Origin: Lineus longissimus
Lineage: Eukaryota; Nemertea; Pilidiophora; Heteronemertea; Lineidae
Direction of reading: 5' to 3'
Length of the DNA stretch: 64,000 bases
Assembly (NCBI RefSeq): GCF_910592395.1
Contig: NC_088316.1
Span: 10,478,001 to 10,542,000, forward strand
Positions 43,152-54,694 of the stretch are shown piece after piece. How positions within the stretch are numbered: position 1 is the stretch's first letter; each line of letters starts with the position of its first letter. The notes beneath the pieces are model-generated. The model worked only from the letters and a program-made list of their open reading frames with translations, searched no databases and was not told where the DNA came from. The position numbers and the translations under genes were made by a program.

Positions 43152-46100
43152 TTGAGCATGAACTGTCAGAGCATCAATGCAAAATACAATGACATTATAT
43201 TATATCTCGACCTCCTACACAAAGAGGGTTTCCACTTCAGTGCTCTGTGTTTTCAAGAAACTTGGGTTTCCGATAATCATCAAGGTAGCCTTTTCCAAAT
43301 TCCTGGTTATAACCTCATCCAACAAAGCCGAACGTGCTCAGCATACGGTGGACTAGCAATATATGTAAAAGAAGGCCTCACGTTTAATTTAATTCAGACT
43401 CCTCGATTTAAAACTTGGGAAAACCAGTTTATAGAAATAATCTGCGCTAACAAACGGCTAACTCTCGGCAATCTCTATCGACCACCACGTGATCGTAACG
43501 AAGACTATTACTCCTTCATCGATGAATTTTCCCAAACACTTACACAATTTCAAAATACGCATGGCGAGCTTGTAATTGCTGGTGACACTAATATTGATCT
43601 ACTTAAACATAAGAACAAACCTGCATTCTCCGACTTTATCGAAACTATTTTTACGCATTCAGTTTATCCAACTATTACATACCCAACTAGAATAACCACA
43701 CACAGTAAAACCCTAATTGATAACTTCTTCCATAGGTTCTCCCCCCTCATCTCTAAAACTGTCACTGGCATCCTCACCAACCAAATATCAGATCACCAAG
43801 CCTATTTCATTGGAATAAGTAAAATTCACTCAAATCAACAAAAACATAAACAAATAGTCAAATACCGGAAGTATACCGAAGCGGCAACTGAGAACTTCAA
43901 ATTACAAATAACAAGGGAATTAGCAACTCAGGAGACCACTCACAATGACGTTAATACAAATTTCAATAAATTTCATGACTTACTCTGTCAGGCAAGGGAC
44001 GATAACTTTCTCCTGATCACAGCTAAATTCAACAAATATAAGCATAAAAATTCCCCATGGATCACAAATGCACTTATAAACTCGATTAAAACACGAGACA
44101 ATCTTTACAAGAAACTAAAAGCCACTCCGCCTAACTCACCCCACCTTGAAATACGCACGTTGCAACTACGAAACTATAACAAAGTCCTGAGACGGCTTAT
44201 CAATAGCACAAAAAAAAAGTTATTATACTAATGTTCTAGAAATGAATAAAAATGATACCCGTAAAACTTGGTCAACCATCAATACCCTTATAAATAAATC
44301 ATCGAGGTCTAGTACCAAAGTTCCAGAATCGTTTCAAATTAACGAAGTTCAAACCTCTGACAAAACCGTAATAGCAAATGAATTCAATATTTTCATGTCA
44401 AATATGGGCCCAAACTTATCTGCCGCCATCGGGGTTTCAACTTCTCACTTTACAGACTATTTGGGGCAACCACAACCTTACACCTTTAGTTTCGGAAACA
44501 TTACCGAGAACACAGTTGCCAAACAATAGATCATATACAAACAAAAACAAGTTGTGGGTGGGATGGGATCTCAACCAAATTATCAAAAGCATGTAAAAAT
44601 GAAATAGTGAAACCACTGACAGTTATGATAAATCATTCAATGTCCATTGGTGTTTTCCCTGATCGTCTTAAATTAGCATGTGTTCTCCCATTATACAAAA
44701 AAGGCGACAATGCCCTCCTAGACAATTACCCCCCCCCCATTTCCCTGTTGCACTCAATATCTAAGATTTACGAAAGAATTATCCACGATCAATTAAGACA
44801 CTACTTTGCCGAAAACAACCTTTTATACTCCAGTCAATACGGTTTCAGACCAAAACACTCTACCGACTTGGGCGCAGCTGAACTTATTGATAGAATTGTA
44901 AAAACACTTGATGCTGGCAATAAATCTCTTTCTATTTTTATGGACCTTAGCAAGGCTTTAGACACTCTAGATCACAACATACTACTGCGTAAATTGAAAC
45001 ATTATGGTCTAAATTCAAAAGCTCTTTCACTTATGAGTAACTATCTTTTCAATCGGGAACAATTTGTTGACTACTGCGGTACAGAATCCACTCGTGCAAA
45101 AATCAAAACAGGGGTCCCCCAGGGGTCTATTTTGGGTCCTCTATTATTTATTAGGGAGGTTAAGATCGGCCCCCGACTCCGAGAACGAGAACGAGGTGAT
45201 TCCCTTTTTGTGTGTGACGTCATCATTTTCAGTGGGGTTTCTCCATGTCTGTTTGCGATCGCGGACGTGAAAACGACTTGAGGCCGTCGAAGTCGTAAGT
45301 GCTTTCCGAGTTTGAATTATCAGTATTTCCCATCGATAAAGATAAATTTTGTTACTGTGATGTGTTTACCTAGTATGTACCGAACACACGTGCGAAGTCT
45401 GAAGGACATGAGGCGTAGTTGAACGAAAATATCGTGTGTTTTTGCTGGCATACCAAAATATCATGGAGAGTTCCTCCTTGCACGCCCGAAGTACCGAATG
45501 GAATCTACCAATCTGTTGGGATAATTTCATGACAGTCTACTTAAATAAAGCGGTTTTGTGTGCGAGAGCGTAAACCCGGAAGTAATTTTGCGTCGTCTGC
45601 TATGTTTACAAATCGGCGCGCCATCTACCAACAAAGCATCAGACTAGCAACTCGGACGTAATTTTTCTTAACCGCATTTCAGCGTCGTGACCAACAACAA
45701 CGAGGACGACGTCACCTCGTTCTCGTTCTCGGATCAAATCTTAACCTCTCTATTATCTCAACAAAGCCAGTGATAGTTTTAACAGCGTCATGTTCGCTGA
45801 TGACACTACTCTAGAGAGCGAATTAAACAACCTTGGGTCTGAACTAAATCTGAACGAAATGAATGTAAATATTAACACAGAATTATCAAAATTGGCAGAT
45901 TGGCTAAAAGTAGTAAAAGCTAATAAACTGTCACTAAACCTCCCCAAAACTAAATATATCATCTTCGAACGGTCTAACTCAAAAGCCATCAACATCACTC
46001 CAAAAATCCACGATATCCCGATTGATCGAGTGGAACAATTTGATTTTCTTGGCCTCACACTCCATAAATACCTCAGTTGGGTCCCTCATACACATAAGAT

Positions 46101-46752
46101 AGCCTTAAAGGTATCACGAGCAATTGGAATTTTGAAACACCTCAAATCCTATGTTAATCAAAAAACCTTAGTTACTGTGTACCATGCCCTCATTACTACA
46201 CATCTAAATTATCAGCTACTGTCATGGGGCTACGAACATGGCTCTATCCTTAAACTTCAAAAAAAGGCTATTCGAGTGATCACAAACAGAAAGCTTATTG
46301 CCCATACTGAACCTCTCTTCAAGACTTTAAAATTATTGAAATTAACAGACTTACACTCAATTCTACAAATGAAATTCCTATACAAATTTTTCAATAATGA
46401 CCTTCCGGGCTACTTCATGCATAACACTATCAAAACAAGTGACCAAGTACATCCTCACAATACTAGAAACGGGCAGAAATTGATAACTCCACGATGCAGA
46501 CTTAATTTTAGCCAAAAAAGACCACTTTATGGTATTGTCGCTATCTTCAATTCCCTCCCTTCCTTGGTCTCGGACAAAATTCACACTCACAGTCTTCATG
46601 GCTTCAGTACCTATTTAAAAAATTATTTATTGGGATTATACAGTTCTCGCTGTGTAATTCCACACTGTTATGTATGTGCTCATTCCTGTTTTTTTTATAT
46701 CAAAAACATTACAATTCGAGTAAATTTTATACTAACCATTTTGTGTATCTAG
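43152..46752 (+). pseudogene. LINE ORF2: endonuclease and reverse transcriptase, frameshifted and split
   Basis: Endonuclease (43152 to about 43830) keeps its key residues: SMNCQSIN, ALCFQETW, VIAGDTNIDL and QISDHQAYF. A run of nine As near 44211 shifts frame; the linker resumes at 44242 and shifts again near 44525. RT (44607-45155) has PLYKKGDNALLDNY, QYGFRPKHSTD, FMDLSKALDTLDHN and GVPQGSILGPLLF. A MITE interrupts at 45153-45751, then MFADDTTL supplies the catalytic FADD at 45790, followed by the thumb (WLKVVKANKLSLNLPKTK) and a C-terminal tail to TAG 46752. The product would nick target DNA and prime reverse transcription there. Confidence 0.9.
45153..45751. mobile_element. 599-bp inverted-repeat element (MITE) inside LINE RT
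   Basis: The ends AGGGAGGTTAAGAT and, inverted, AGAGAGGTTAAGAT are followed by the shared CCGAGAACGAGAACGAGGTG after a small gap, giving ~37-bp imperfect terminal repeats. It splits the RT between GPLLF and the FADD box. Flanking ATT on both sides could be a 3-bp duplication, but restoring the RT frame does not settle this. No coding content. Confidence 0.82.
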
Positions 46753-46965
46753 CTATTCCATGCAGGTTCTTACCCAGAGGTACTTTTTGTGTTTGTTTGT
46801 CCTTTCATTTAAATCTATTTTATTTCAGCAGGGGCACAGCCGTAAGCGATCTAATTGTTGATCTTGGCTGTGTCCCTGGCCGTTATTTCCACTGTTAAAA
46901 ATCTCATACATGTACTTTAATTATTATGTTGGCCAAATAAATTACCAATTACCAATTACCAATTA

Positions 46966-47573
46966 CCATGGACTTGCCGTCTTTCCAGTGCGCCACCCAA
47001 GACTTTGACCAGAGTTGGGGACTATGTCACAACCTCCCCCTCCCGCGGCATATCGATCCATCGCAGGTTGAAATCCTAATCGGTATGGACCAGCCCGAGG
47101 CACACATACAGCTAGAGATCCGAAGAGGCCGAGAATCAACCCATAGCCGTCTGTACCTGCCTTGGTTGGACCCTGATGGGGGTGGGCGCCTGCCACGAAG
47201 ATGCCGACAATGCTTGTGTCAACAACCTGACTGTCAATGACGCAACGCTGCATCAAATGATGGAAAGGTTCTGGTCCACCGAGTCATTTGGTGTGAGCCA
47301 CAGCTTTCTTCGTCCTACCTCGTCGGAAGACAAGAGATTCGAGAAAATCTTGAAAGATACCATCTCGATGATAGACGGGCGGTACCAAGTGGGAATGCTG
47401 TGGAGAGAAGCCGACTCTGCCCTGCCGAACAATCTGCCGCTGGCACAACGCCGTTACGACCATCTTCTGAAACGCTTTCAGAAAGACCCGGAGTTTGCCG
47501 AGCTGTACCAAGGGACAGTAAACGACTACGTCGATAAGGGATACGCGCGCAAGCTACCACCTGATGAAGCTAA
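46966..47573 (+). pseudogene. BEL-A protease end and RT start
   Basis: The frame continues directly from 41136 (WGLCHNLPLPRHIDPSQVEI, LIGMDQPEAHIQLE), then shifts by one near 47140. The second frame has AVCTCLGWTLMG, the usual junction of protease and RT in BEL elements, and MMERFWSTESFGV ... RRYDHLLKRFQKDPEFAELY. It ends at the MITE inserted at TAA 47571-47573. Confidence 0.88.
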
Positions 47574-47973
47574 AGCTAAGCGCACACGGGCGACAAAATG
47601 ACAAAAAAACCTGAAAACATTTGTTTTTAAATATTTTTTCACAATTTGTTGCCCGTCCGCGGGCGACAAAAACAAGGTGACCTCGCCGCTCTACAGCGAT
47701 AAGAACAGGTGGTATGCCGCAATTACTGAAATAGCAAAGACCCTAGAGATCGGCCGCCATCTTGGAATACGCGGGTGTGACCGGGAGTGTGACGCATGGC
47801 GCAACCATGGTTACCCCTTGTTTTTGACGTGACCTGTGACGTGACCGTGTCATTTTGTCTCCCATGTGCGAGTGATTGAAACAAACACGACAAAGACGCA
47901 AAACATTTCGAAAACAACTGAAAACAAATGTTTTCAGTTTTGCTGTCGTTTTGTCGCCCGTGTGCGCTTAGCT
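47574..47973. mobile_element. 400-bp MITE with TAA duplication (Tourist/Harbinger-like)
   Basis: The terminal repeat begins AGCTAAGCGCACACGGGCGA and extends imperfectly to about 55 bp. TAA flanks both sides (47571-47573, 47974-47976), and excision restores the RT frame (GAAGCTAAGACAACA). GCGGGCGACAAA recurs internally. A 3-bp TWA duplication is typical of PIF/Harbinger MITEs. Confidence 0.88.
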
Positions 47974-48370
47974 TAAGACAACATCCAAGAGAACTTGGTA
48001 TATTCCTCATCACGGGGTTGTTAACCCCCACAAGCCCGGCCGTGTTCGTGTCGTGTTTGATGCAGCACCCTCCTTTCCAAATGCCTCACTGAATGGAGCC
48101 CTGATGACCGGCCCAGACCTACTGAACAGTCTCCTCGGTGTCCTGCAGAGATTCCGACTGTACAACACAGCCCTAGCTGCAGATGTTGAGGCAATGTTCA
48201 TGAGGGTGAGGGTTACCTCGGACGACGCTGACTCACTTCGGTTCCTCTACAAGCGCAACCACGGAGACGAAGGACCACCTGATGTCTATCGCATGGAGTC
48301 ACATATCTTCGGAGCCAGCTGCTCGCCTGCTTGTGCAAACTTCGCTTTGAAGCAAACTGCCAAAGACAAT
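47974..48370 (+). pseudogene. BEL-A reverse transcriptase, central part
   Basis: Collinear with the previous segment: TWYIPHHGVVNPHKPGRVRV, FDAAPSFPNASLNGALMTGPD, then ALAADVEAMFMRVRV (the usual D-I-E-x-M-F catalytic Asp block, here DVEAMF) and RMESHIFGASCSPACANFAL. It is cut in the codons for KDN by the AAT-flanked element. Confidence 0.9.
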
Positions 48371-51354
48371 GGGTCAGGTCAAGTCTTGGGGTTGAGAAAG
48401 TGTTAGGTGTTGGTGTAACACCATCCCCAAGGCAACACCGTCACTACACCAACGCTTGACCACCCTGCTTGGTGTTGGGTTACACCGGTGTAACACCAGT
48501 GTTGGAGAAGGTATTCCCCATGATTCCAACACCAGGGTTGGGAAAGTGTTACACTTGGGTAACACAAGTGTTACCCCAACTCCAGCTCACCACAAAAAAC
48601 AAGGTAAATGCATGGGAGAAATGTACAGGTGTAACACCTACCCCTAGAGGTAGGTGTTTGGAGGTGGTCAAGTTTCTTGGTTGTTTAAAAGGTGTTCAGT
48701 TCAGCCATGTTTTTCGTCCCAGTCCAGCAGGCGATGGCCCACCGGGGCCATAATCTTCAGAGAAGACCCTCGGAAAGTGAGGAACCGGTCGAAAAACATG
48801 TAAGACTCAACCAACACCAGTTGGAGCAGGTATCTGATGCCTTTCATCAATGGCGGGAAGAGCGAAACAACTTTAAACTGTGTCTGACTATTTTCAGAGT
48901 GCTCAACAAGGTCAGTTCAGGATTTCAAACCACTTTTGCTCAGTGTCTAGCTCTCATGCTTGTCAGCTTATTCGGGCAGATCGGATGTACAAAATATATA
49001 TAAATAATTCATCATATTTTAGTCTGTGTTGGTCCTTTCTTTATAGCTTCAATCAAGAGTCCATTGGACTGGAGACCCAGATTTGTTAATTTTTCTCATA
49101 ATCTAATTCAAATTAAAACGATTGATTGAAATAAAAACATATAGTTTTTATTAAGATAATTCAAACAAAATTAATGAATAGTTCTGCAAATAAATTATTC
49201 ACATGGACATTAAAATTTCTGAAGAAATCAATACATGCCAAATATTAACTCAAATTCACACATGTATGTACATGTAGTATTAAAAACTTTGTCGAACAAC
49301 TGCTCTCAATTTCAGTTCAATTAACTTTTAAGATTAGCTGTACAATTTAGAACAATATATTACACTATTTATAATATAATCAACTTTCACTCAACTTAAT
49401 AAGTGGGCGAGTTCTGAAAGTTTATATTATTATCTTCAATACTGACAATTCCATTTACAGCCTGGTATGACAAATGGAATGCCGCCATCTCACGGAAGAT
49501 ATTAGACAAAATTCCATTTTGTTCTTTGATGGCCTCAACATACTGCTGCTGGTAGTCAACAGAACTCTCTAAGAAGCTGTTCTTAGCTGCCTTTCCACCA
49601 CTTGACTTGTCCCCCTCTTCTTGACAAGACCTCTTCTTTGAAAAAAGTTCCCGCACAACCTGCTGGTCCTGGGTTCAGCTAGGCCTTGGCCTTTTTCTGC
49701 CATCCAGGAAAACATGAAGTGGGCGCTGCAACAACTGGTGAATCACGCATGGCTGCTGTGACCGATGAATTAATCGTGTGAGGCTGCGCAGGAAAGGTCT
49801 GAACCCTTCCCGGAGTGACCAAAAGCTGCGGCCTTATGGCACTCCCCTTTGGGTAGTAAACTGACTGAAACTCCTCATACAGCTTGAAAATAGTCTCGTT
49901 GCAACGGAGTTTCAGGTTGGAATCATCTGTGGCAACACCAGATTTAGACATGGCCACAACCAACTGCCGATACTCTTTCCCAATGTTCTTAAGGAAATCA
50001 TCCACCTTCTTCCCAGACAAATTAAAACCAATTGCATCTGCTGCCCTCTGATGGAATTCAGGAATCTTTTGGCAACGTTTTGCCTTAAGAAAATCACTGT
50101 GGTTATTCAGCAGGAATGTTAGCAAATTTTCAATTAGTATTTCAGTCCATTTTGCTTTCTCAGACATTTTTTGGCTTGAATGAATCTTCTGGTGTAAATT
50201 TTCTATAGTGTGTATGAGCAGACGAAATGTTATGGTTTAACATGCAGCCTGAATTCACCACAAGACCACAAATGCAGGGGAAATTAGGAAGGTTAGGCTG
50301 CAGACCAAATTTAGTCTTATTTCTAATTATTTCATTAAAAAATTGCACTCTGTTATTTGCTGATTTTGCACATAAAATCCAACATTTTGAAAAGAAAATT
50401 TTACATTTCATCCGAAACTTCAAAGTCAAAACTATCTAAAAATATTTACTAAGCCAGAATCGGACGAAGTATGACCAAGAACGAGCGATGTGAAGTGAAA
50501 TATTAATCGCTAATGAAAATTTTTCGAACCAACACATTTTATACTTTTTTTCGTGCAGAGTAGAGTGACATTTTTTTGTGAAATAACGAGTCCAGGTCAA
50601 CTAGCTTATCATCAGCACGACAGAGGCATACATACGCCAAACAAAGCCACACAAACTATTGTTTTTTTAAAAATTATTCTAGATACTTCACTAATTTGTA
50701 AGTACAGAAGAAACAACAAAATTCGAAAATATCGAAGTGACAGATCGTGTTGACGTTTCCGGCCGCCATTTTTTAGAAAATTTGTGAAATTTTGAGTTCA
50801 TCAAAAGACTCAAATGTCCGACAAAGGTGATGACATTCCAAACAGTCACACTCATTACAATCCTTGAGCAATGTTTTATCCAAATAAAGATATGAGAAAC
50901 AAGGAATTTTGGTATAAATAGTACTTTTGACACAGTTTTCCGCCACACACATGTGGCTTCACATATCGATTTTTTCTTGCCGTTCCGCAGTCAACTCCGC
51001 TGATGTGGTAATCATCAATTCCGCTTCGGCCGCGCCGAGACGAAATCGGCAGTCTTCACAAAAATCCTGGTCTCACATCTCACTTAGGGCTCGAAAATAA
51101 TCGCCAATAAGGGTAAAATTGTATTTTTTTGGTTGAAGCGAGAAAACAAGATGGCGTGAACTCAAACACCTAGTCAACTCACCAGTGTTACACCTACCGG
51201 GACCTTACACCTGGTGTCACCCTGGTGTTGCTCAAAGTGTTACACCGATGTCCAACCCAAGCTCGGTGTTGGGGGTTGGGGTAGGCCTCCTACATGAACA
51301 CTACACCAACACCAACACCTAACACTTTCTCAACCCCAAGACTTGACCTGACCC
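48371..51354. mobile_element. 3-kb element with 47-bp perfect terminal repeats and only a Myb/MADF-like ORF
   Basis: Perfect 47-bp inverted ends start GGGTCAGGTCAAGTCTTGGG. AAT is duplicated at 48368-48370 and 51355-51357. Excision restores the BEL-A RT frame. Just inside each end (48410-48660, 51180-51320) lie many GGTGTTACACC/GGTGTAACACC palindromes and half-sites. The only gene-like part is on the minus strand (49396-50167). No transposase was found, so the element probably depends on a related PIF/Harbinger enzyme. 48690-49390 and 50430-51170 hold no gene I can defend. Confidence 0.88.
49396..50167 (-). pseudogene. Myb/MADF-like DNA-binding protein of the 48371 element, frame change near 49670
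   Basis: Starts at ATG 50167 (MSEKAKWTEILIENLLTFLL), with the spaced aromatic/Leu pattern of a trihelix or MADF-like domain: W-T-E ... CQKIPEFHQRAADAIGFNLSGKKVDDFLKNIGKEY. The middle is Pro/Ser-rich and ends GWQKKAKA at TAG 49679-49681. In another frame 49656-49396 continues with a basic patch and a helix (YQQQYVEAIKEQNGILSNIF), a layout shared with the Myb-like partners of Harbinger transposases. Either a one-base indel or an unrecognised short intron joins the two. The role would be binding the element's ends and aiding transposase. Confidence 0.65.
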
Positions 51355-51357
51355 AAT

Positions 51358-52704
51358 GTCGCTTTCTTTAGTCAAGAAGCGATTCAAGCCATCGAGAATG
51401 ACTTCTACATGGATGACTTCATCAAGTCCGATAGAGGGCGTCCCTCCTGCCGTGCTGCTAACCCAAGAGCTGGTAGAGTTAGCCGCCAAGGGAGGATTTA
51501 GACTCCATAAATGGTTGTCTAATGAGAGAGAAGTCCTAGCCGCGTTAAACGTTACCGAGACAGCCGTACAGGAGCTTGACTTCGACCAGGCCGACATCCC
51601 AAGCCAGAGAACTCTAGGAATGCAATGGAACATCCAAGAAGACACGTTCACCTTCAGCTGTCAACCGAAGGACACGCCATTGACTAAGCGAGGACTCGTC
51701 AGCACCATGTGTTCAGTCTTTGACCCATGTGGCTTCATCTCGGCATTCATCGCTCGAGCCAAGTTTATGGTACAAGACCTCTGGCGTGAACACCTAGACT
51801 GGGACCAGCCCTTGCCCGACCACCTGCATTAGAAATGGTTAGCCTGGCTGTCTGAATTAGAGCATCTGAAGGTCGTCCAGATTCCAAGACATCATCTCGA
51901 CTTCACCTCCCAAGTGAAACACATCGAGATTCACGTATTCGGTGATGCGTCCGAAGCCGGCTTTGGTGCAGTTGCCTATCTCCGTTACGAGACGCCTCAG
52001 GGTGATACCCGCTGCTCCTTCCTTGCCTCAAAGACCTGTGTAGCGCCGTTGAAGGTTTTGAAGATTCCAAGACTGGAATTGCAAGGAGCCGTCTTAGCTG
52101 CACGCCTGGGAGTCAAGTTGGAGGCAGAACTGAAGGTCAAGGTCGTTAGAAGAATCCACTGGTCCGACCCTGAGGTTGTCCTCAAGTACCTGCAAAACGA
52201 CACCAAAAGATTTCGTCCTTTCATCGCGAACCGGGTAGTTGAAATCGTGGATCTCACCGACCGAGATTTATGGCGTCACGTACCCACGGACCAGAATCCA
52301 GCCGATCTTTGCACTAGAGGGCTACAGATATCGTCCTTCAAAGAAGATGCCGGCTGCTTATGGTTTCACGGACCCCAGTTCCTGAAGCTCACCAAGGACT
52401 GTTGGCCTGCCACCAATCTTGGCTCAACATGTCTTGATTTGTCCGATCCTGAGCTGAGAACCATGGTGCACAACCTTACGGCAGCGACCGGGCCTAGTGA
52501 CGACAATGCAAATGACGACGCAGTAGATGTTGGTCAGCCAGGACCAAATCAGATACCTGAGGTCAAACCTCTAGCAACCTTTAACCTGGAGTCTATCCTC
52601 AACCCCGGGGATGTCTCATCTTGGTCTCGATTCGTCAAGAAGTCAGCATGGATACAGCGAGCAGTCCAGAACTTCACATCAGCCGTGCCCAGGCTGGGTC
52701 ATAA
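51358..52704 (+). pseudogene. BEL-A RT palm end and RNase H
   Basis: FYMDDF at 51402-51419 is the RT YMDD box. A frame change follows at about 51425-51440, then LTQELVELAAKGGFRLHKW and the connection domain (LGMQWNIQEDTFTF, RGLVSTMCSVFDPCGF). A TAG at 51830-51832 interrupts the frame, which continues with RNase H (HVFGDASEAGFGAVAYLRY, the first Asp; PRLELQGAVLAARLG; WSDPEVVLKYL). The HVPTDQNPADLCTRG block matches the left BEL copy at 107-160. Coding ends where the palindromic insertion begins, near 52700. Confidence 0.9.
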
Positions 52705-53336
52705 ATTCTAAAATACCTTGGTACCGTAAAGTCAACTTTTAAATGGAAAATGCATAAGCCTCGTTCTGAGAGTGGAGTGTTTTGGACACGCAACCAAGAT
52801 GCTCTACCAAAGTTCCCTCGGGTTGCACTAAAATGTGGAACCATGCACACAGCTCACTTCAGAAGTTTGAGGCTCTCAAAACACTGCTTCAAACACAAAT
52901 CAGCCAAGGAAGCATCAACCACCCTAAGTTTTTTAATGAGCACTACACATATTTGCTGAGAAAAACGCTCCAAATAGCCCATTTGCGCGGATTTTAGCGT
53001 CACTTGAGCGAGCCGATCCGGACTTCCTATACGGGCTGCCGTAACATAATGTAAACAACGGCGCTACCGGCGCTCCGGGCAGGCGATGGATGGAATTTGC
53101 CAAATTCGCACATATTCAAGTTATTTTCGTGGCCTATCTTTTTAAGTTTGAGGTATTTTAGAATAGAAATTGAACCCTCGGCTTCGGACCTTGGTTGAGT
53201 TACCAAGACACTCGGGTGGAGCTAAAATTTCGTCCAAACCCTCGCCTATCGGCTCGGGTTTGGACTGTATTTTAGCTCCACCCTCGAGTGTCTTGGTAAC
53301 TCAACCAAGGTCCTCCGCCTTGGGTTCAATTCCTTA
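52705..53336. mobile_element. Insertion with 14-bp inverted ends plus a large palindrome
   Basis: ATTCTAAAATACCT at 52705-52718 is inverted at 53151-53164. Immediately after lies a near-perfect palindrome: arms about 53167-53246 and 53252-53333 pair over ~80 bp (ACCTTGGTTGAGTTACCAAG... against CTTGGTAACTCAACCAAGG...). The whole interrupts BEL-A pol between RNase H and integrase. It may be one foldback element or two adjacent insertions. No ORF inside has a domain. Confidence 0.7.
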
Positions 53337-53339
53337 AGC

Positions 53340-54694
53340 CAAGCGGGATCCCAACTTGACTGCAGAGGAGATTGAGGCAGCCACGCTGTTCTGGGTACGC
53401 ATCGCCCAACGAGAAGTGTTCACTGAAGAGTTGGAGTGTCTTCAAAGAGAGCAGCCAGTCGGTCAGAAAAGTCGTCTCGTCAACCTAGGACCATTCTACA
53501 ATGAAGCCAGCCGTTGTCTAAGAGTTGGTGGTCGACTGCGTAAGGCCTCGATTCCAGAAGATGCCAAGTTCCAGCTGATACTCCCAACGAGACATCCCGT
53601 CACTCACCTGATCGCCAAACAGACTCATCGCCATCTTGCCCACTGTGGTCAAGAACACCTGGTTGCAGAGTTGAGACAGAAATACTGGCCAGTATGGGCC
53701 AGGGAAGCAGCTAAGCGAGCAATCCGAGATTGTCTGCTCTGTGAGCTCCAGAAAGCTAAGCCGTGCATCCCGAGAATGGCTGATCTACCAGCACCTCGCT
53801 TGCAGGCCACCGCCGGTCCGTTTGCTTACTGCAGTGTCGACTATTGGGGGCCCATGCTGGTGAAAGAGAGAAGAAGCACCATCAAAAGATGGGGGTGTCT
53901 GTTTACCTATTTGTCTACTCGCGCCCTGCATCTGGAACTTGCCGACAGCCTAGAAACTGACGACTTTCTGCTGTGCCTGCGCAACTTCATCGGTCGGCGC
54001 GGCCATCCCAAAGAGATGTTTAGTGACAACGAGACTAACTTTAAGGGTGCAGACGCTGAATTGGTCTGCTGTCTCCAAGACCTCGACCAGAATAAGATTC
54101 TGGGCCGCCTCTCGCCGCAAGGTATAACGTGGCACTTCAACCCGCCCTCAGCTCCACACTTCGGAGGAGCCTGGGAAAGACTAGTCCAGTCAGTTAAGAC
54201 CGTGCTGAAAGCCACAATGAAGAATACGCTAGTCTCCGACTCCGTGTTACGAACAGCACTGATCGAAGTGGAAGGAGTCCTCAATAGCTGATCCCTTACC
54301 CACTGCAGTCCCGACCCAGACGATTACACTGCTTTGACGCCCAATCATTATCTGATTGGCCGTGCTGACAACAAGTTTCTCCCGCCGTCTGCCAGGACAA
54401 AGAAATCCACAGTCAAGTAATCGTGTGTGTCGTCGCTGGAAATCAGAATATCTACCGAAGCTTACGCAGAGACATCGTTGGCTAACCGATCCTGTCAAGA
54501 CCGTCTCCGAGGGAGATCTCGTGATGCTAATGGAGGACAACCTGCCACGCAGAAAATGGGAACTAGGACGCATCACTGCCTTGTACCCAGGAGACGATGC
54601 CGATGGGAAAGTTCATGCGGTTGACGTCAAGACTCCGAGGAACGTCTTTCGACGACCAGTCGCCAAGATCTGTATCCTGGAGGAGAACGTTTAA
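53340..54694 (+). pseudogene. BEL-A integrase and C-terminal DUF5641-like region
   Basis: Opens with the linker RDPNLTAEEIEAATLFWV and has the HHCC module (HRHLAHCGQEH ... CLLCE). The integrase core keeps its catalytic D,D,E: CSVDYWGP, MFSDNETNF, FGGAWERLVQ. A TGA at 54289-54291 (probably a CGA to TGA change) and a frame shift near 54400 follow. 54430-54694 then encodes the BEL tail: RRWKSEYLPKLTQRHRW, GDLVMLMEDNLPRRKWELGRI, YPGDDADGKVHAVDVKT. It would insert the element DNA. About 75% alike to the left BEL copy by eye. Confidence 0.92.

Larger units (their letters stand above)
41137..46965 (+). mobile_element. LINE (Jockey/CR1/L2-like), 8-bp target duplication, inside BEL-A protease
   Basis: The 8-bp duplication CCATGGAC is at 41129-41136 and 46966-46973. 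The 3' end is a microsatellite of 7-bp units (AATTACC)n at 46940-46965 rather than poly(A), a mark of CR1/L2-like LINEs. Two coding regions (ORF1, ORF2) and a leader of ~340 bp suggest a full-length copy. It was later cut by a 599-bp inverted-repeat element. 42366-43151 between the ORFs has no trusted ORF but is long for this class. Confidence 0.92.

Noticed and set aside
48374-48647. Frames on both strands with repeated Cys-Asn-Thr words
   Set aside because: They are translations of the GGTGTTACACC subterminal palindromes.
48692-49003. 103-codon frame with a hydrophilic helix (LNQHQLEQVSDAFHQWREER)
   Set aside because: Could be an exon, since a GT donor follows CAG near 48830, but no partner exon or family match supports it.
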